DNA of 64,000 nucleotides from Flaccisagitta enflata. Lineage: Eukaryota; Chaetognatha; Sagittoidea; Aphragmophora. This document shows positions 11,401 through 26,879 of this stretch, piece by piece. Positions within the stretch are counted from its first letter, which is position 1. Every line of letters begins with the position of its first letter. The notes beneath the pieces were generated by a model. That model searched no databases. It saw only the letters and a program-made list of their open reading frames with translations, and was not told the origin of the DNA. The translations under genes and the position numbers were made by a program. The stretch lies in NCBI GenBank assembly GCA_965153355.1, contig OZ231126.1, forward strand, positions 41,540,001-41,604,000, written 5' to 3'.

Positions 11401-11689
11401 AAAACGCTAAGTTTTGAGAGAGAGAGAGAAAGGCACATGGGCCTGTCTATTAGTAACTATAGATGATGAGTGATTGAAACTTGACTTGTTATATTTACAA
11501 AGAGTTGTTATTATTCATATTTGGTTCTGATTATCCATGCTTTCATCTTTCCTCTTGTCAATTATGTTGTCCATTTTCATTTACACATCAAACACTGATT
11601 CATTCGCTCTGTCTATATGTACATATTATTGTGCCAAAATCCGCTCTTACCATTATCTGCTCTCAATACTAACATTTCAAAAAAGCCGC

Positions 11690-12100
11690 TGACGACGTTA
11701 TTCCATCTACGAAGTCAGTTCGCATCTTGAAGTCGCTCGCCGGAGTCAAGATGTCCCGTCAGCAGCGTCTCGAGGCAGAGGCCGACGTGTCGACGTCGTA
11801 CGGATCCTTGGATCTTCATCGACTCTTCAACGACGGCTCAACTCTAGAAGGATCTGCATCCACGACGTCGTTCGGGCGGAGGAGGAGGTTGACGCGTTGG
11901 CAGCTTTCAATGGCGACCTTCGCCCATTGCCGACGCAAAATGGCGAAGAAAGGCTAACAAGATTGTGATGTTTGAAAATCACAATAGCCATCCAACGCCA
12001 AGTGATTCCATGTCGCTTCTCCATTGTGGTCATCAGATGAGGTTTTGAGGCGATCTCGAACACCGCTGCCGACGTGATTCTATTCACCACGCGGCGGTGT
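11690..12100 (+). pseudogene. Possible gag-like remnant
   Basis: A GC-rich frame reads RILKSLAGVKMSRQQRLEAE and DLHRLFND; a shifted frame continues VVRAEEEVDALAAFNGDLRP. The charged, helical character and the switch between frames fit a decayed retroelement gag, perhaps BEL/Pao. It lies downstream of the pol remnant, so it would belong to a second or rearranged copy. Recognition is by general appearance only. Confidence 0.3.
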
Positions 12101-13259
12101 TCGTTATCATTGGATTTGCTCTACCGCCTCGCCAATTCTGCCTTGATTGCCCCAGCCGCCCCCGGGGATCGCCGCCTGCAGCTGCACGCCAACCGAAGCG
12201 GGCGTAAGAGAGAGAGAACGGTCAATGATGAGGCAAGAGGGAGGAGAGGGGATGGAACAGAGGGAGGAGGTGTTGTGAATGGGGAGGCGGTGGAGAAAGA
12301 CATTGACCCGAAAGTGGACACTCGCGACGCCGAAGAGAAGCACCAACGGATGCAGGCGCGTTGGTGGTATCGTATCATCAGCCGACGTCGAAGTATTCCT
12401 CTCTTCAAAGAGCTGACAAACTTCTCTGCGTGCTGCAATAAACAAAAACTGCTTCATCGGCTAATCAAACAGAGCTTGGCTCGAAGACTCTGGAGCGCAG
12501 AAACTAAAGTAAATAAAGAAGGAGGGAGCATGATATGATGTTCGCCGCATGGTCCATGGCGATGGTTATAGAAGAATGTGCTCAGTGCCTCTGATGCAGC
12601 TAAGAACTTATCCGCAGCAACTTCATAAGGCTTCCAACTCACCAGCGGTATTTAGGCTCGACAGCCGCAGCTACATCAGCGGCAATTCACTCTACAGCAT
12701 CAGGAAGTCACAATCGCGCCTGGATTGTCTATCCCCCCCAAATCAGGGGCAAGAGCAACAGGGAACTTCATGGACATCACTTCCTCACAGCACCGAAGAG
12801 ATCACGCTGGGGAGAAAACTCTACAAACGCGTTAATGTGTTTTAGTCAACAAAGGCCAGATCCCCAAAAGCAAAGGCCCTTCAAGCTTCCAGGCGCGCCT
12901 GCAGCACGCCCAGCGCCCGAGGAGAAGCTTCAAGTGGTTCGTCGACGGCACCAGTAACCCAGGCAAGCTGAATCAGCGCCTGCAGCGCAGCAAAGGGAAG
13001 AAGACCAAGAGAGCTGGGAATAGCTTATTAAAGCAGCAACCAAGGGAGGTTCTACTTGTGGTGCTTCAGTGTCCGCTGTTAAACCTCAAGTCCCTGGTCA
13101 GCAGACGGGAGCGGCTTCCTTTCACTACAGGCCAAGCAGCGGTAGGAAGTAACTAGTTGGCGTGCTTCAGCATCTGTTAAAGCTGGTGTAGCGCCTCGTC
13201 AGCAAACAGAGTCTGCCCAAGGTCTGCAGCAAGTGCAAAACCCGCCTCCCCCGTCGGAT

Positions 13260-14270
13260 CCAGCCTTTGATCCTGCGCATGGACAATTACACGCTGAGTC
13301 ATTGTTACGAGAGTTTCTTCACTGACCTCAATGCTCCATTGGGGGTGGTGAAGAATTTAGCAACAAGGCTTCCAAAGACTTCTTCTGCCGGTTCCTCCCG
13401 CGTCAACGAAGAAGTGGCTTCTGCAAGTCTTAGACGAGAGGATTCACAACATCTAAAAGGAGAGAGATTTATGCTCGCAAGCAGCGATGGCTGCGGACAA
13501 TGAGGTGGTCAAAGGCAATAAGCGAGTCGTGGAACTGGAGAAGCAGTTTGAAAAGGAGAAGCAGGCCTGTGCGATGCTGGCTAAGAAGAAAGAGGAAGCC
13601 GTGGAACGCGCAAAGGCGGTTATGGCCGCCGACTTCACAACCGCGTCCGCTGTGCGTCCTAAATTTCGACTGGCGCCGAATTGTGATGCAGCATCTCCAC
13701 CTCCAGCGTCTTCTCCTGCAGAAAAGTCGGTCAGCAGATCCTGTCGCAAAGACGCTCCCAAGCTCTGGAAATAAGAAAACTGAACCAGGCCTTGAAAAAA
13801 TCAGACCGCCAGTTAAATACTGATTGGTGCCACGCCCAGTTGCTGTTCAATTTAACTACCAATTTGCAACATGGCGGGGAGAGCGCCGCCATTCGCTGAG
13901 GATCGTACTCCACCATCACATCCTCATCCCATCGATGGACAGGCCGGCCCAGTTCGGGGCGCTACCCAAAGCGTGGAAATGACGCCCGCCCCAGGGCCTG
14001 GCGTAAAACGCCCGCGTAAGTATCATGGTTTGGGAAGGGTTGAAGTTGAGTTTTGTGGTAAATTTGAATCTGTGTACGATAAGAACTTTACTAATCAATC
14101 TGCCCCATTCTTTCTCTTTTCTTTCTTCCCTCGGGGAGGATACATTCTCAGACGGCTGCACCACCTGCGCCTTTCGATGCGGTCGCCGTTGACGACATCA
14201 TTCATCGCCTTTCGCCCACGGACTGACAAGATGTTGGAGCCTCCGGAGTGACCCGCTCGTCTCTGTAATG
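13260..14270 (+). pseudogene. Decayed GC-rich coding region with coiled coil, unidentified
   Basis: Frame 13487 gives a heptad-like helix (VVELEKQFEKEKQACAM, then KKKEEAVERAKAV) and stops at 13774. A neighbouring frame continues through the same interval with QILSQRRSQALEIRKLNQAL and on to 13900, suggesting a single frameshifted coiled-coil protein. A strong donor-like GTAAGT at 14015 and an acceptor-like CATTCTCAG near 14151 flank a Pro/Ala-rich segment. This could be a retroelement gag or a host pseudogene. The neighbouring 12.1-13.2 kb has similar base composition but nothing recognisable. Confidence 0.3.
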
Positions 14271-14279
14271 GAGAAGGCG

Positions 14280-17050
14280 CAGGTGATGGTTGTTCCATGA
14301 TGCTTACTAATTTTTTTTTCTTACAGATTCGTTTTTATATATAGTTAGTAATTTATTTATTTTGTCTTGTTTTGTTTGGTTCCTTGGAACATGTACATTT
14401 TGTTGTGTTTGTTTTAGACATGGTCTTTTTAGTCATTATTACGAATACTTTCGTATGACATGTTTTAGTAGTATGCCCCACTTATTATTTTCCACTCTCA
14501 AGTCAAATCCCAGGCTTGGAGTGCTCCAGGCCTGTTCCCTTCCCTTCCCTTAACCAGGGCTAAGTCACCTTCTCGTCGCCGCCTCGTCTCCATCCGCGTC
14601 ATCGTTGATCGTCGAAAAATTGCTGGTGGTGGATCCTTTCCGGACGGGAATCATCATTCGTGCAGTCGTCGATCTGTTGATAGTTAGGGTGGGGATGTAA
14701 GAGGCGGTGGACGGGGAAAGGGGTTGTGTCTATGTAAATTTTTTTTTAAGGCAGTATCGGTTTTTAGTAGGGTTTCCCTGACTGAAACTAGATGATTTTG
14801 AAATTCGTGAAATTCAAAATGGGCAGAATGTTAGAAATATGTCCGTCCGTTTATTAAGTATGTGTGCTTTTGTTTCTTTTGCGTGCTTTTGGCTTTTCTT
14901 CTTTCTCTATTATTCAATGCCAGCGTCTTTTGTTTCTCGCCATTTTTCATAATGAACGCTAGATGGGTAACCATATGGTTGCGCCTTGTATTTTGTGCCA
15001 TTTGTTTTTATTACGTAGCCAAACGTACGTAACTCGTCTTTCGTATCATCCAATTTTGGATTGATTGCTTTTATTTATTTACGGCATTGCTTCCTAAAGT
15101 GATTGATTGATTTTTCGTGATTGATTGAATGTGCCCTTGGAATTCACTAATTTCAATAATCTCTCATCTTTTTATTGCAGATAAACTTATGAACGGACAA
15201 TTAACGTTAGTTTGACTTCGACAGACTGTGGGTTGAAACCAACGAAAGTGGGCCTAAAAGTAAGTTTATAGACGCGTCTTTGCTTTTATTAACGTTGTTT
15301 TTATCTTGTCTTCCGGTCTGTTATTCTTGTCTTTTGCGTTTTGCATTTTTATCGCCGGATTTTAGTATGGTTTTTATCGCTTGCCCGATCAGCTTACTAT
15401 GGGGATGATATGGATGAATCTAATGGGATAGGCCGGGGCAGGGGCAGGTATTATCAGGTGGCATGGGCTCTGAAGAAGATGAACATGTTGTCATGTGCTG
15501 TTTCTGTCCTTTATTGTGTCCTGTCTCGATTTCATGTTATCTTTTGCGTTTGCTGATCACCATTAACGCCCACTTTCCCTTTCATTTTTCCCCCTCTCTT
15601 CAGTTGTTGAAATTTTTATGGAATAAACGAGACGATCGCCTTCCTATTTTCCAATCGGCCAACTTTCTTTCACCACAAGTCGTCAGTCAGATAGACGCTC
15701 ATAGACAGTGCCAGTTGAAACTCGTGGGCGTATTCATAGATACTCATTTAACGCCTTCACCGTTTTTCTTTTTTCAAATTTCTGTCATATTCCGTTTTTT
15801 TTTCAAAAACCCTGTTTTGCCCCTGATATGCATAACGTCGTAATCATGTTATCAACTGTTCATCCTTCGCCTTGTCATAGTGGGCGTTTTAATTACTTTT
15901 TAATGCTGCTATCTTACGTAAAGCTTTGGGGAAGTGTCTGGGTTAATCATATCAAATTCAATGAAACAGTAAGATGGTCCTTTTTGGTTTATCAATTTGT
16001 TTCTTGGTGAACGAGAGTGCAGACGTTGCGTTAGATTTCGATCGCAAAAAAAAAAACGGTTGCCGGTGGAATTTTGGAAAAAGGAAAACGGCGATCTTTT
16101 TTAAATCAACAGCCCCATATTGAGTCAGCGTTATGGTCTCAAACTCAAACTCAAACTACATACATGAACCACACATGCGGCGGACACGGCTTGTATAGCC
16201 GGAAACACGAACAAAGTAGTGCAATCCTCACACTCAAACATGGGAGATGCGACAAACTTGGCAAAACGCCGCAGATGCAGCGGATGCGGCTCTTGAATTA
16301 GAAACTCGGACACGATCATGCAATTATGAATTATATCCTCAGATTAACAAAGATGCCGCGAACATGACCAACGTGCCAGATGTAGGTATAGAAAGTATTT
16401 TTTTGAGGATCCTAAAAACTCTCTGCCGTCCTGGTTTTCTTATTATATTGGTGCTGACAGGTGTAAAAACAAAGGTTTTAGACATTTTTTGGCAAAAAAA
16501 TCAATTTCTATATGTTTAGCAAGAATGAAAATAAGGTGCTAAATTCCGAGAAGTTTTTGAAGCCTATTTTTTCATCTTTTTTTAAATTTTCAGCCACCAT
16601 TGACCAATTCCTATGGTCAATTTTTGTATTTGACTAAATGCCACGTAAAAATTCTTCAATTTAAGCCCAACCGGAGGTTGCTAACTCAATTATTTGAAGA
16701 GATATACCAAAATGAAGGCAAATGGTCTGAAGTCGGAATGGATCAATTTCTGCAGTTCTGAAAGATTGTCTTGTTTTCTGTATAACTTCTAAACGAATCG
16801 AGCTACAGACCTGGGATTGGTCTTGTTTTGAAGATATTTGTCAGAATAGTATGCAAAATTGCAATGCTGAATGAATTGCAGGCTGACAACCGCCCCGTCA
16901 ACGCAACTTCAGGACCCTCCAAGGATCAGAATGATACGTCGTAAGATAGCAACAACTAGAGCTCAGTCCTGCGACGTCAAAGGATCACCAAAAACGATTT
17001 ATATTTTTAACCTAACATCCTTTTAAGAACCAACTTGTTAACAGCACCCT
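14280..17050. other. AT-rich interval, no gene recognised
   Basis: Many short ORFs but none with a recognisable domain, consistent splice pairs or biased composition. A poly-C/G-free, T-rich sequence dominates. Confidence 0.5.
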
Positions 17051-17255
17051 TAGGCTAAAGTAGGCATATCAACTAATTGGAACCGCGCCCAGAATATTTT
17101 CCAAGCGATGTTAATCAAACTTTTTGGCTGTTTTACCCATCCAAAGAGTCCCGTAAATCGGTCAAAACGTTGATGATCAAAAGACTGAAAACAGCGTTGG
17201 GAAGAATTTTTTACGATCTTTCTGATGGTGCCAGTTTTAGATACTCTCGATGTCA

Positions 17256-17441
17256 AACAAGGCCGGATACACGGCCACCAGTTGCGGACGAGTGGGCAAG
17301 GGCGGATATGCATGTTTTTCCACTTTTCGACTTGTGCTGACCGACGGACGGACGGACGGACGGACGGATGGATGGACGGATGGACCGACGGACCAATGGA
17401 CCAACAAAGCCTCTTATAGAGTTGCGTGTCCGCATCTAAAA
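17256..17441 (-). repeat. GTCC element
   Basis: AACAAGGCCGGATACACGG end; GACGGACGGACGGACGG and GATGGATGG tracts; GAGTTGCGTGTCCGCATC hairpin with TAAAAAA. Confidence 0.8.
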
Positions 17442-17579
17442 AAGTAAAATTTCCACACTTTTTTCTTTCTTCTCACGCTTTGTATTAATTTGAACGCTCT
17501 TCTAGCCATGATTTTTGGATTCCCTTTCATTTTTGCTTTCCAAAATTGTTTTTGGAATTTCTTGGAGCCCCCTCCTTTG

Positions 17580-18676
<1,097 letters not shown>

Positions 18677-18779
18677 ACGAAGAAAACTTATTTTCCCAAT
18701 AAAACGGTCAATGCCATTGAAAATAGTGTGAAATTTAGATCATTTTCCTTCTTTTATGTATTTCCTGTATTATAGTTTG

Positions 18780-19680
18780 TCTCAGGCAATCGAGGAAATT
18801 CCGTTAGATTGCGCGCAAAGACTTGGTTGCGTTAAAAGAAAACAAAAAACATGGCTGAAGAATGGGGATGAAAAAAATCACAATACCGGTTACTTTTGGT
18901 TTTACAAAATCGCTTCCTGACAATGTCTGACAAGGAGAAAAAAAATTCTGAAAAATGATTTAAAAAGCTCTCGTTTGGGGTCGTCGGGTGCGCGGTGCAA
19001 GAAAACGGGTAGACTTGACAGAAAGGTATGAGAAGGAAAAGAAAGAAAGATTGAATTAAAAATGATACTTCCCGACGTCGAAAAGTCCTGAAAAGCGCAC
19101 CATCTGAAAGAGCACAAAAAGATCTTCCGGACGCATATTTTGTTTTGGATCATTTTACAATTTTGATCGATTTTTCGGGCCTTTCCGCACACTCAAACAG
19201 CCGCAATTTTCCGTCGTTTCGTTCTGAAAAAAATTTCAAGCGCGATTCGAATTACTTATAAAACCTACCAGATGCGATCGATGCAGCTTTTAAAAGGTTG
19301 GAACTTGGCCAATGTCTCGCAATCTTCAGACTAAGGCAAACTTGGCGTATGCGGGAACAAGGTTGAGGCGGCGAATGCGGGTCAGACAAGGTCAGATGTT
19401 CCTCAGGGTGCGGCAAACGAGGCGTGTAAGGGACATGGTCACGCGTTCTCTTTGACTGCGATGGACGCTTTGCTTGAGAGCGGAAGACGAGTTCAGACAG
19501 GGTCATGACCAGTCACGTCAACTTCAACTCATATTCTCGTCGAAATTGGGGAAATAAAGAGGAGGAAGTAAGTTTTCACGCCTCCAGACTACACGTAAGC
19601 TTCAAACAGAAACGGAACGAAGATAAATCAAAATAAAATTCGAAGTTTAAAGCAAAAATATGATGATATATGTTATAAAT
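18780..19680. other. Interval without recognised gene or repeat
   Basis: Mixed sequence between the CT array and the foldback MITE; no ORF with domain-like content. Confidence 0.4.
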
Positions 19681-19685
19681 GTTAT

Positions 19686-20240
19686 GCAGAAGATGTCGTC
19701 TAGACTTGGAAATACATAACAAGAAGACAATTTTACTTATTAGACTGATATTTAGAATATAGACTAATAAAAGGATGCTTTATTGCCCATAGGTGTTGGT
19801 TGCCATGGAAACACATTTCTACGTATTCGTGCTAAAGTATAAATATTTTGAGAAATTTTTTGAGGGAACATTGTTTAGAAAAAAATTAGCTACAACTTTC
19901 CCACAATATGTTCAGTAAGAATATTGCTCGTTTAGCCGTTGCTAGGGAGTGTAACTATGTGTGACTACCCTGTAATGCTCCCAAGCAACCGCCAAACAAG
20001 TGATATTCTTACAGAACATATTGTGGGAAAGTTGTAGCAAATTTTATTTTAAACAATGTTCCCACAAAAAATTTCTCAAAATATTGATACTTTAGCGTAA
20101 ATACATGGAAATGTGTTTCCATAGCAACCAACACTCATGGGCTTTTATTAGTTAATATTCCAAATATCAGTCTCTTAAGTTTATTTGTTTTCCTGTAATG
20201 AATTTCCTCTTATTTCCAAGTCTAGACGACATCTACTGTA
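19686..20240. mobile_element. Foldback MITE, TAGATGTCGTCTAGACTTGG ends
   Basis: Two ~270-base arms are mirror images around ~19965; the outer ends read AGATGTCGTCTAGACTTGG and its inverse, followed on the right by CTACTGTA. The arms carry conserved blocks such as GGAAACACATTTC and TTGTAGC. The right end joins a TA dinucleotide shared with the next element. Confidence 0.75.
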
Positions 20241-20242
20241 TA

Positions 20243-20852
20243 CTATCTTGCTCATAAATATACGGACACCTACTCATGATTATAGCAACTAAACTTCAAT
20301 ATCCAATATAAAAATGAAAGAAGATTTATAAAATATGACAAAAACTCTTCCATTCAAGACCAAGCAAAGCTTAGTAGCTCAATCTATTTTCAAATGACAG
20401 CGTTTTGAAGAAAAACTGTCATTTTACCAATATCGAATTCAGAGGTTTTAAGTTCATATCTACAAAGGACAACGTATAAAGAAAGATCTCTTAAATCAAA
20501 ACAGATTGGCAAAAATAATTCTGCTTGGCCTCATTAGATCACATTTTTACTAATTTTTTTGAATGTTGAAAAAAATGAAGGCTGTAGTTCAACATATTGC
20601 TCTAAAATTATTTTAAATCAAAGGAAAACAAAAAAAAATCAATGGTTTTTGATGCTTTTTAGAAAAATCAATGGTAAACTGATTTAAGTTAAAAAATCAT
20701 TGACCAATCAGATAGAAACTTGAAACAAAAGGAGTTGATAGATCAAAATACCATATAATGACTAAAAATTGATTCATTTGAATATGTAATTCATTCAGTG
20801 AGTCAATATTCTTATTTTCATCAAGCTGTCCGTATATTTATGAGCTAGATGG
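20243..20852. mobile_element. Tc1/mariner-like MITE, GCTCATAAATATACGGACA ends
   Basis: Inverted ends CTATCTTGCTCATAAATA and CCATCTAGCTCATAAATA, both followed by TACGGACA, bounded by TA on each side, as for Tc1/mariner. 610 bases, AT-rich, no ORF. A solitary end of this family lies at 49873-49903. Confidence 0.75.
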
Positions 20853-21354
20853 TATGTTCAGATTTGATTGTGGTCGTCAACTTGCATTCCGTTAATACAT
20901 ATACTGCCAATGAATGCGTAAAAAATCTGATTTTAAAAGCAGAAAATTCTACGTATTTTTGTATATGAGTAGACCTTGTTCATTGGGAAATCAATAACAT
21001 GGTTGTTCACGGAACCATGCGCTACAACAGTCAAAGAAAACGCGTGGTTCTGTTAGCTGTAGTTTTTAGTTGGTTTGTTGTGGTTTGTATCTGTCAACAC
21101 TAATGACGAACAATGGATCATTGATTGTTAAAAATTTAGGTTTTTACTGATATCAATATATGTATTACTAGTAGAGCCACCTGCAGCGAGGAGGAACGAA
21201 TTCAATTGAGATTTGCAGGAAAAAATGTTTTATTTGACATTAGGAAAAGAGAGAGGTTGTCTGCTTTAGCTAGCAGAACCGAGATCCTGCAGAGAGACTG
21301 ACAGACATCGAAATGCGCCGGAAGTTCACCTTAAAAGGAGGAAATGAGACAGAA

Positions 21355-21690
<336 letters not shown>

Positions 21691-21765
21691 AGTTTGATAA
21701 ACATAGAAGTAAGTTAAGCAAATACTAGAAAAGTAATCTACATGATTTTATGATGCGTGCAGATG

Positions 21766-21766
21766 T

Positions 21767-21846
<80 letters not shown>
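21766..21846 (+). repeat. (GT)n array
   Basis: About 80 bases of GT. Confidence 0.95.
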
Positions 21847-21847
<1 letters not shown>

Positions 21848-22281
21848 TGAGTGATAGAAAGCACGCTATGTGCTTGAAGAAGGAGCAGATCTACGGATTT
21901 CATCAAACAACGTTTGGAAAGTGGATAATTTTTTAAACTCCTTCGCCACGCCAAAAAGAGTCATTCCCTAGGGCCATTGCTACTATTAGTAATACTGCGG
22001 TATGGATGCCGTGGCACCATATGGTGTGATTTCTATGCGACGTGCCACGGAATTAGGTCAGGTCCCTTTTGCCCCTTTTACATCCATCATCCGTCTCTCT
22101 TCCTCATTCTTCTCCTCCTACTCCTCCTCCTCCTCCTCCTCCTTGGGTAGAAAAGGGACACAATCTCGGTTAGAAACCATTTCCGTTTTTTTTCCGTGAT
22201 TTGCCTTCCAATCGTAAAAAAGTTCTAAAAATATGAACTTGGCGCTCAAGTCTATCTTTGACTCTATATATTGCATCTCAA

Positions 22282-22425
<144 letters not shown>

Positions 22426-23969
22426 ACCTGTTCTATTCCAACCACGTCTCATGACGCCGTATCCGGTGATGGGGTTATTTTTAGGCGGTGAAAATTTCTC
22501 TTATTCAAGAAATATCTAGAATGTGAAATGTGTGAGAACTGAGAACAGCTATGCCGAACAGCGCCGTAAAACTAAAAGATAAATTCATCTTTCAAACAAA
22601 AACGAGGCCAAGATTAGGCCAATACATGGGAAAAGAAAGAATAAATGAATATATGAATTTTAGAGGAAAGATTAATTGAAAGATGAATGCGAGTTGGCAT
22701 GACAAATGTTCAGATCGCCCATTTCACGTTTTTTTGTTTTTTTTTGTGTAAGCATTACCTAAACACAGACCAACTGACCAACAGACGGACGAACATGACC
22801 TCTTGCAGACATATGTGGACGCATGTAAAAAAAAAAAACAACAACCAATTTTGTTCTGTCAGAATTCCATTACACAATTTTGGAAACTAACCTACTTCCA
22901 TATGAAAAACCCAAACCTTATGCTACCAATTTCCGCTTTTTCCAAACATATCCAAGAAATGAATGCTGAGCGCTGACCGGTCAAAAACCCGAGTTGCAAA
23001 TTTCTAAACTAAAAGAAAAAGAAAGATGGACCCATCACAGATTTTTGCAGGGGTCCTAAAAAGGATTTAGAACAAGAATGTGACGTTCATTTTGACCAAA
23101 TTTGGGCAAAAAAAGAATAGAAACGGTTTTTTGTGCTAAAAAAGGCTATTTTTATAAAAAAAAAAAAAAAAAAAAAATTAGGTTTCAATAAAACATTTTT
23201 AACTTTTTTTCTCTCGATATGTGTTGTGCTTCTAGTAATTGACACTTAAGGAAACTTAGAACAATTTGGAATAGGCCTGAGGGGTAAAAAAATGGCTATG
23301 AAAACTGAAAATATTTTGAACTACTTCTTAGGGTAAAATATGATCTACTTTTGATTAGTATTGATCCACTACAAAAACAGGCAAGTGTAAAATGTAAAAA
23401 TGTAAAATGCCATGGCGTATTGTTTATTATTGAAAACGAACTTAAGCATATCTACATAGACACAGACACAGACATAGACATAGACATGGACATAGACTTT
23501 CCATGCTCCTTTACTTTAGTTTTAGACTGTCTATTCCCATCCCATTTTTAACCTTTTTAGTTTAGAATTCATTTTCAAAAATTGGAAATTAACTCACTTT
23601 CCTTCCTACACTTCTTGTTCTGTTTCCTCACTAATTCCCCTCCTCACCCCCTTCCTCCTTCATTTTATCTCCCAAGGGATATCCACAAAAGGCTTTTCAG
23701 CCCGTTTTACAGGCGCAACGCTGAAAAGCGTCATCGTGGCGTTAATATTATATGATTGTCGTTTGGCGCAGCTTTACCGGTGATTCTTTCTTTCTCGTTT
23801 TATTCCTCTATTCGTATTGATGGTTGTGCCGCGGGGGAGTCGGCGCGCTGAGGTGAGCCGCGCTGCCGACATTTCCTCCACTCTCTCTCCTAATGACACC
23901 TCATAATACCGAGAGATTTGGTGTTTCCGAGGCCATTCTTGTAGGCATCTTCACGCATACACGTAAGCC

Positions 23970-24200
<231 letters not shown>

Positions 24201-24574
24201 AAAGCGCATACGTTAATACTGACACATAAACCACACCTTTAGTGGCGATTGCCAGACAATCAGTTCGTCGACCAGGTCGTTGCTTTATGGCGACACTTAC
24301 TTATTTATCGCCCAGGTGCAATGCTTCCGCTCGCACGAGGAAAGGAAAAAAAGATTTATTTTATTGTTACCTTCGTGATAAGAATGGATTAAAAAGAGGA
24401 AAGTCACTGTGAAACACAATTTGTTGTATTCCCCTTTGATTTTGTCGGCTATTGGACCATTTTTAAAAGTTAGACTTATTCAAAAGCAAGACTTGGTGTT
24501 CAAATTCCTCCACCCCCTTCCCCACTACATTCTAAGCCCATTCATGTTTTCTATCAGAGGAAAGAGAAGAAGAA

Positions 24575-24690
24575 TAAATGTTTTTCATGAATGAATGTTT
24601 TTTTTTATGAATGAATGTTTTCTAAGAATGAATGTTTTTTTATGAATGAATGTTTTCTTTTATGAACTAATGTCATTTATGAATGACTGA
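24575..24690 (+). repeat. (ATGAATGAATGTTTTTTT)n short minisatellite
   Basis: Four or five ~20-base units of GAATGAATG followed by a T run. Confidence 0.8.
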
Positions 24691-24740
24691 ATTGCTAAAT
24701 GTATGCTACTTTTACGGGGTAAAGACCACTTTTCTGTTAA

Positions 24741-26142
24741 AACAAGGCCAACACCTTACAGTCGCGTGCGGTTGTTAAGAGAAAAAGACCAAAAGACCAA
24801 AAGACTAAGAGACTAAGAGACAGAGACTAAGAGACTAAGAAACCAAAATGACTTTTTATAACTTAAAACGACTTTAAATTAGGGTGACTGAAAATATGGT
24901 CATATTTGAATCTGGTCTCCCTCGCGGGAGAAATGATACCATTTCCATCACAGATGATAACCCTAAAATCTGGTGGCAATCAAATGAAGTTTGCTCATGG
25001 CCGCAACCCCCCCTCATTTCCCATAGAAAATGTACAGGAAGGCTTTTGGCCTCTGCAGCTTCTTATCTTTTATAATGGGAATGGGGTGGGGTTGCGGCCA
25101 TGAGTAATGGACGGCGGATACCCGCTTTTAACCTACCGTAGGTTTGTTAATAGCTATTACCCGGCTTATCGGTAACTACTAATTGATGCGGTTACGATCG
25201 GTCATGGCTAATGACCTATCTCCTCTTCCTCTTCCTCTTCCTGTGCCCTTATCTCATGCTATTGTTTGTAGAACCAAGACACGCGTCGACGTATGTTTCT
25301 GTGACCGTTGAACATTATTTTTATTGTAGTTCTCAAGTGTTAAATGACTCTGCCCACTGCTCTACACCGTCACTATGTTGGCCTTGTATCTCTTACTGGT
25401 GTTTTGCAATTTATCAATGGAACCGAGTTTGTCAAAATTAAGCACGATTTTTGCATGTAGCTATTTTTTTTAACAACATTAGCGCTGATAAATGATTTAA
25501 TCACTGCAGTAAATTTTGGGATGAAAGCAAGACTTATGATATATGCATCCATCATGTTTAATGATCATTTGCTAAATCTATTTTGTATTAAAAGTAAATA
25601 AAGATAAAACATAAAACATAATAAAGAAATAAAAAAAATATGCAACCATAGTATAATCCAAGTTTACAAAATGAAAAACTTAAAAAATATATCTTTTAAA
25701 AATCTATCATTGCTATTCTTGGATGATCAGCAATTTTCATACATGCAAAAAAATGTCATTTTGTCAAAAAAAAAAAACCCGATGATAACCGCAACCGAAA
25801 GTCGGTTATAGCAGTATCCGAACCGAACCTATATCCGCGAATATTAATTAAATAATTGAACCTAATTGAACCGTTTTTTGATAGCCAGATCGCCGAAGTA
25901 TAGCCATGAGTAAACTTTGTCTGATCATCTCCAGATTTTAGAGTTATCATCTATGATGGAAATGGTCACATTTCTCCCGCAAGGAAGACGAGATTCGGAT
26001 TTGACCATATTTTAAGTCACCCTACTTTAAATGATGTAAAACGGCGAAAAAAAGCAAAGCGTTACCGACCGACCGACAGACAGACAGACAGACAGACAGA
26101 CGGACAGAGTGGGTCATAGAGTCGCGTGCAAGCAACTAAAAA
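24741..26142 (-). repeat. GTCC element split by hAT-like copy 2
   Basis: Left part AACAAGGCCAACACCTTACA, GTCGCGTGCGG and AAAAGACC units; right part GACCGACCGACAGACAGACA and GAGTCGCGTGCAAGCAACT-AAAAA. Removing 24880-26032 restores one element resembling the 40.5-kb copy inverted. Confidence 0.7.
24880..26024. mobile_element. hAT-like MITE, copy 2 (same family, 8-bp TSD)
   Basis: Terminal arms of ~120 bases match copy 1 (TAGGGTGACTGAAAATATGG left; right end ...TTTTAAGTCACCCTA). Direct repeats CTTTAAAT lie at 24872-24879 and 26025-26032. The interior holds a small palindrome (24990-25105) and a block at ~25690-25910 that reappears inverted at 8510-8720. No transposase ORF is present. It interrupts a GTCC element (24741-26142). 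Confidence 0.8.
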
Positions 26143-26340
26143 TGCGTGATTTTGATGTTTTTAATGAATGCGTTACCGTCCAACCGACCAACCGACCAAC
26201 CAACGGACACAGCCTATTATAGAGATGCGAGGACGCATCTAGAAAGAATTATCAGTTGCCTTCTGGTTTCAAGAACGCCGAGACCCGAGAGATGGAGATA
26301 AAGAGATAAGAGGACGATCAGCGTGGGAAAGGGTCGAGTG

Positions 26341-26545
26341 ACTCCATGAGAGTGGTTGGGTCAAAGGACCATGTAATGATGATGACGACGCCAAAACATA
26401 ATAGTTACCGACAACAACCGCCATGTAAAAGGGCCAAGAGACTGAATAATAGTGGCTAGGTCAAAGGCGCATGTAATGAAGATGACAACGCCAAGACATA
26501 ACAGTCACCGACACCAACCGCCATGTAAAAGGGCCAAGAGACTCA
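26341..26545 (+). repeat. ~100-base tandem unit, two copies
   Basis: AGTGGCTAGGTCAAAGG, GCATGTAATGATGATGACG, CCGCCATGTAAAAGGGCCAA recur at 100-base spacing. Further units continue at 27100-27600 after ~550 bases of other sequence. Confidence 0.75.
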
Positions 26546-26879
26546 ATAATTTGGAAAAAAGTCGAAGAATACCTTCGGCGGAAATCGATTTTCCCCTTTT
26601 TCTCATGAGTCGTTTGCGGAAGTTGATAAGCTTTTGGGCCCAAATGGTACTACGCATGGAATTGATAGCTAAGAAGGTGCTAATTCTCCTTTTTCAGATG
26701 ACACCAAGCAGAATTCTGTGTGATTGATAATTTGGGAGCTATGATTTTTTAAATCTTTTTTTATTTTTCCGTGTTTTTGGCATTTTCCCAAAAACGAGGA
26801 ATTGAGTTAGTTGAAGTCTAATTGAACTTTGAAATGTTCCAGGTGATAATTGTGCATCCTGGCAGCACAGTCTAACTCT

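Noticed and set aside
14688-14760. TTAGGGTGGGGATGTAAGAGG considered as polypurine tract and LTR start for the BEL/Pao remnant
   Set aside because: No matching second LTR was found, and the gag-like pieces lie in the wrong order.
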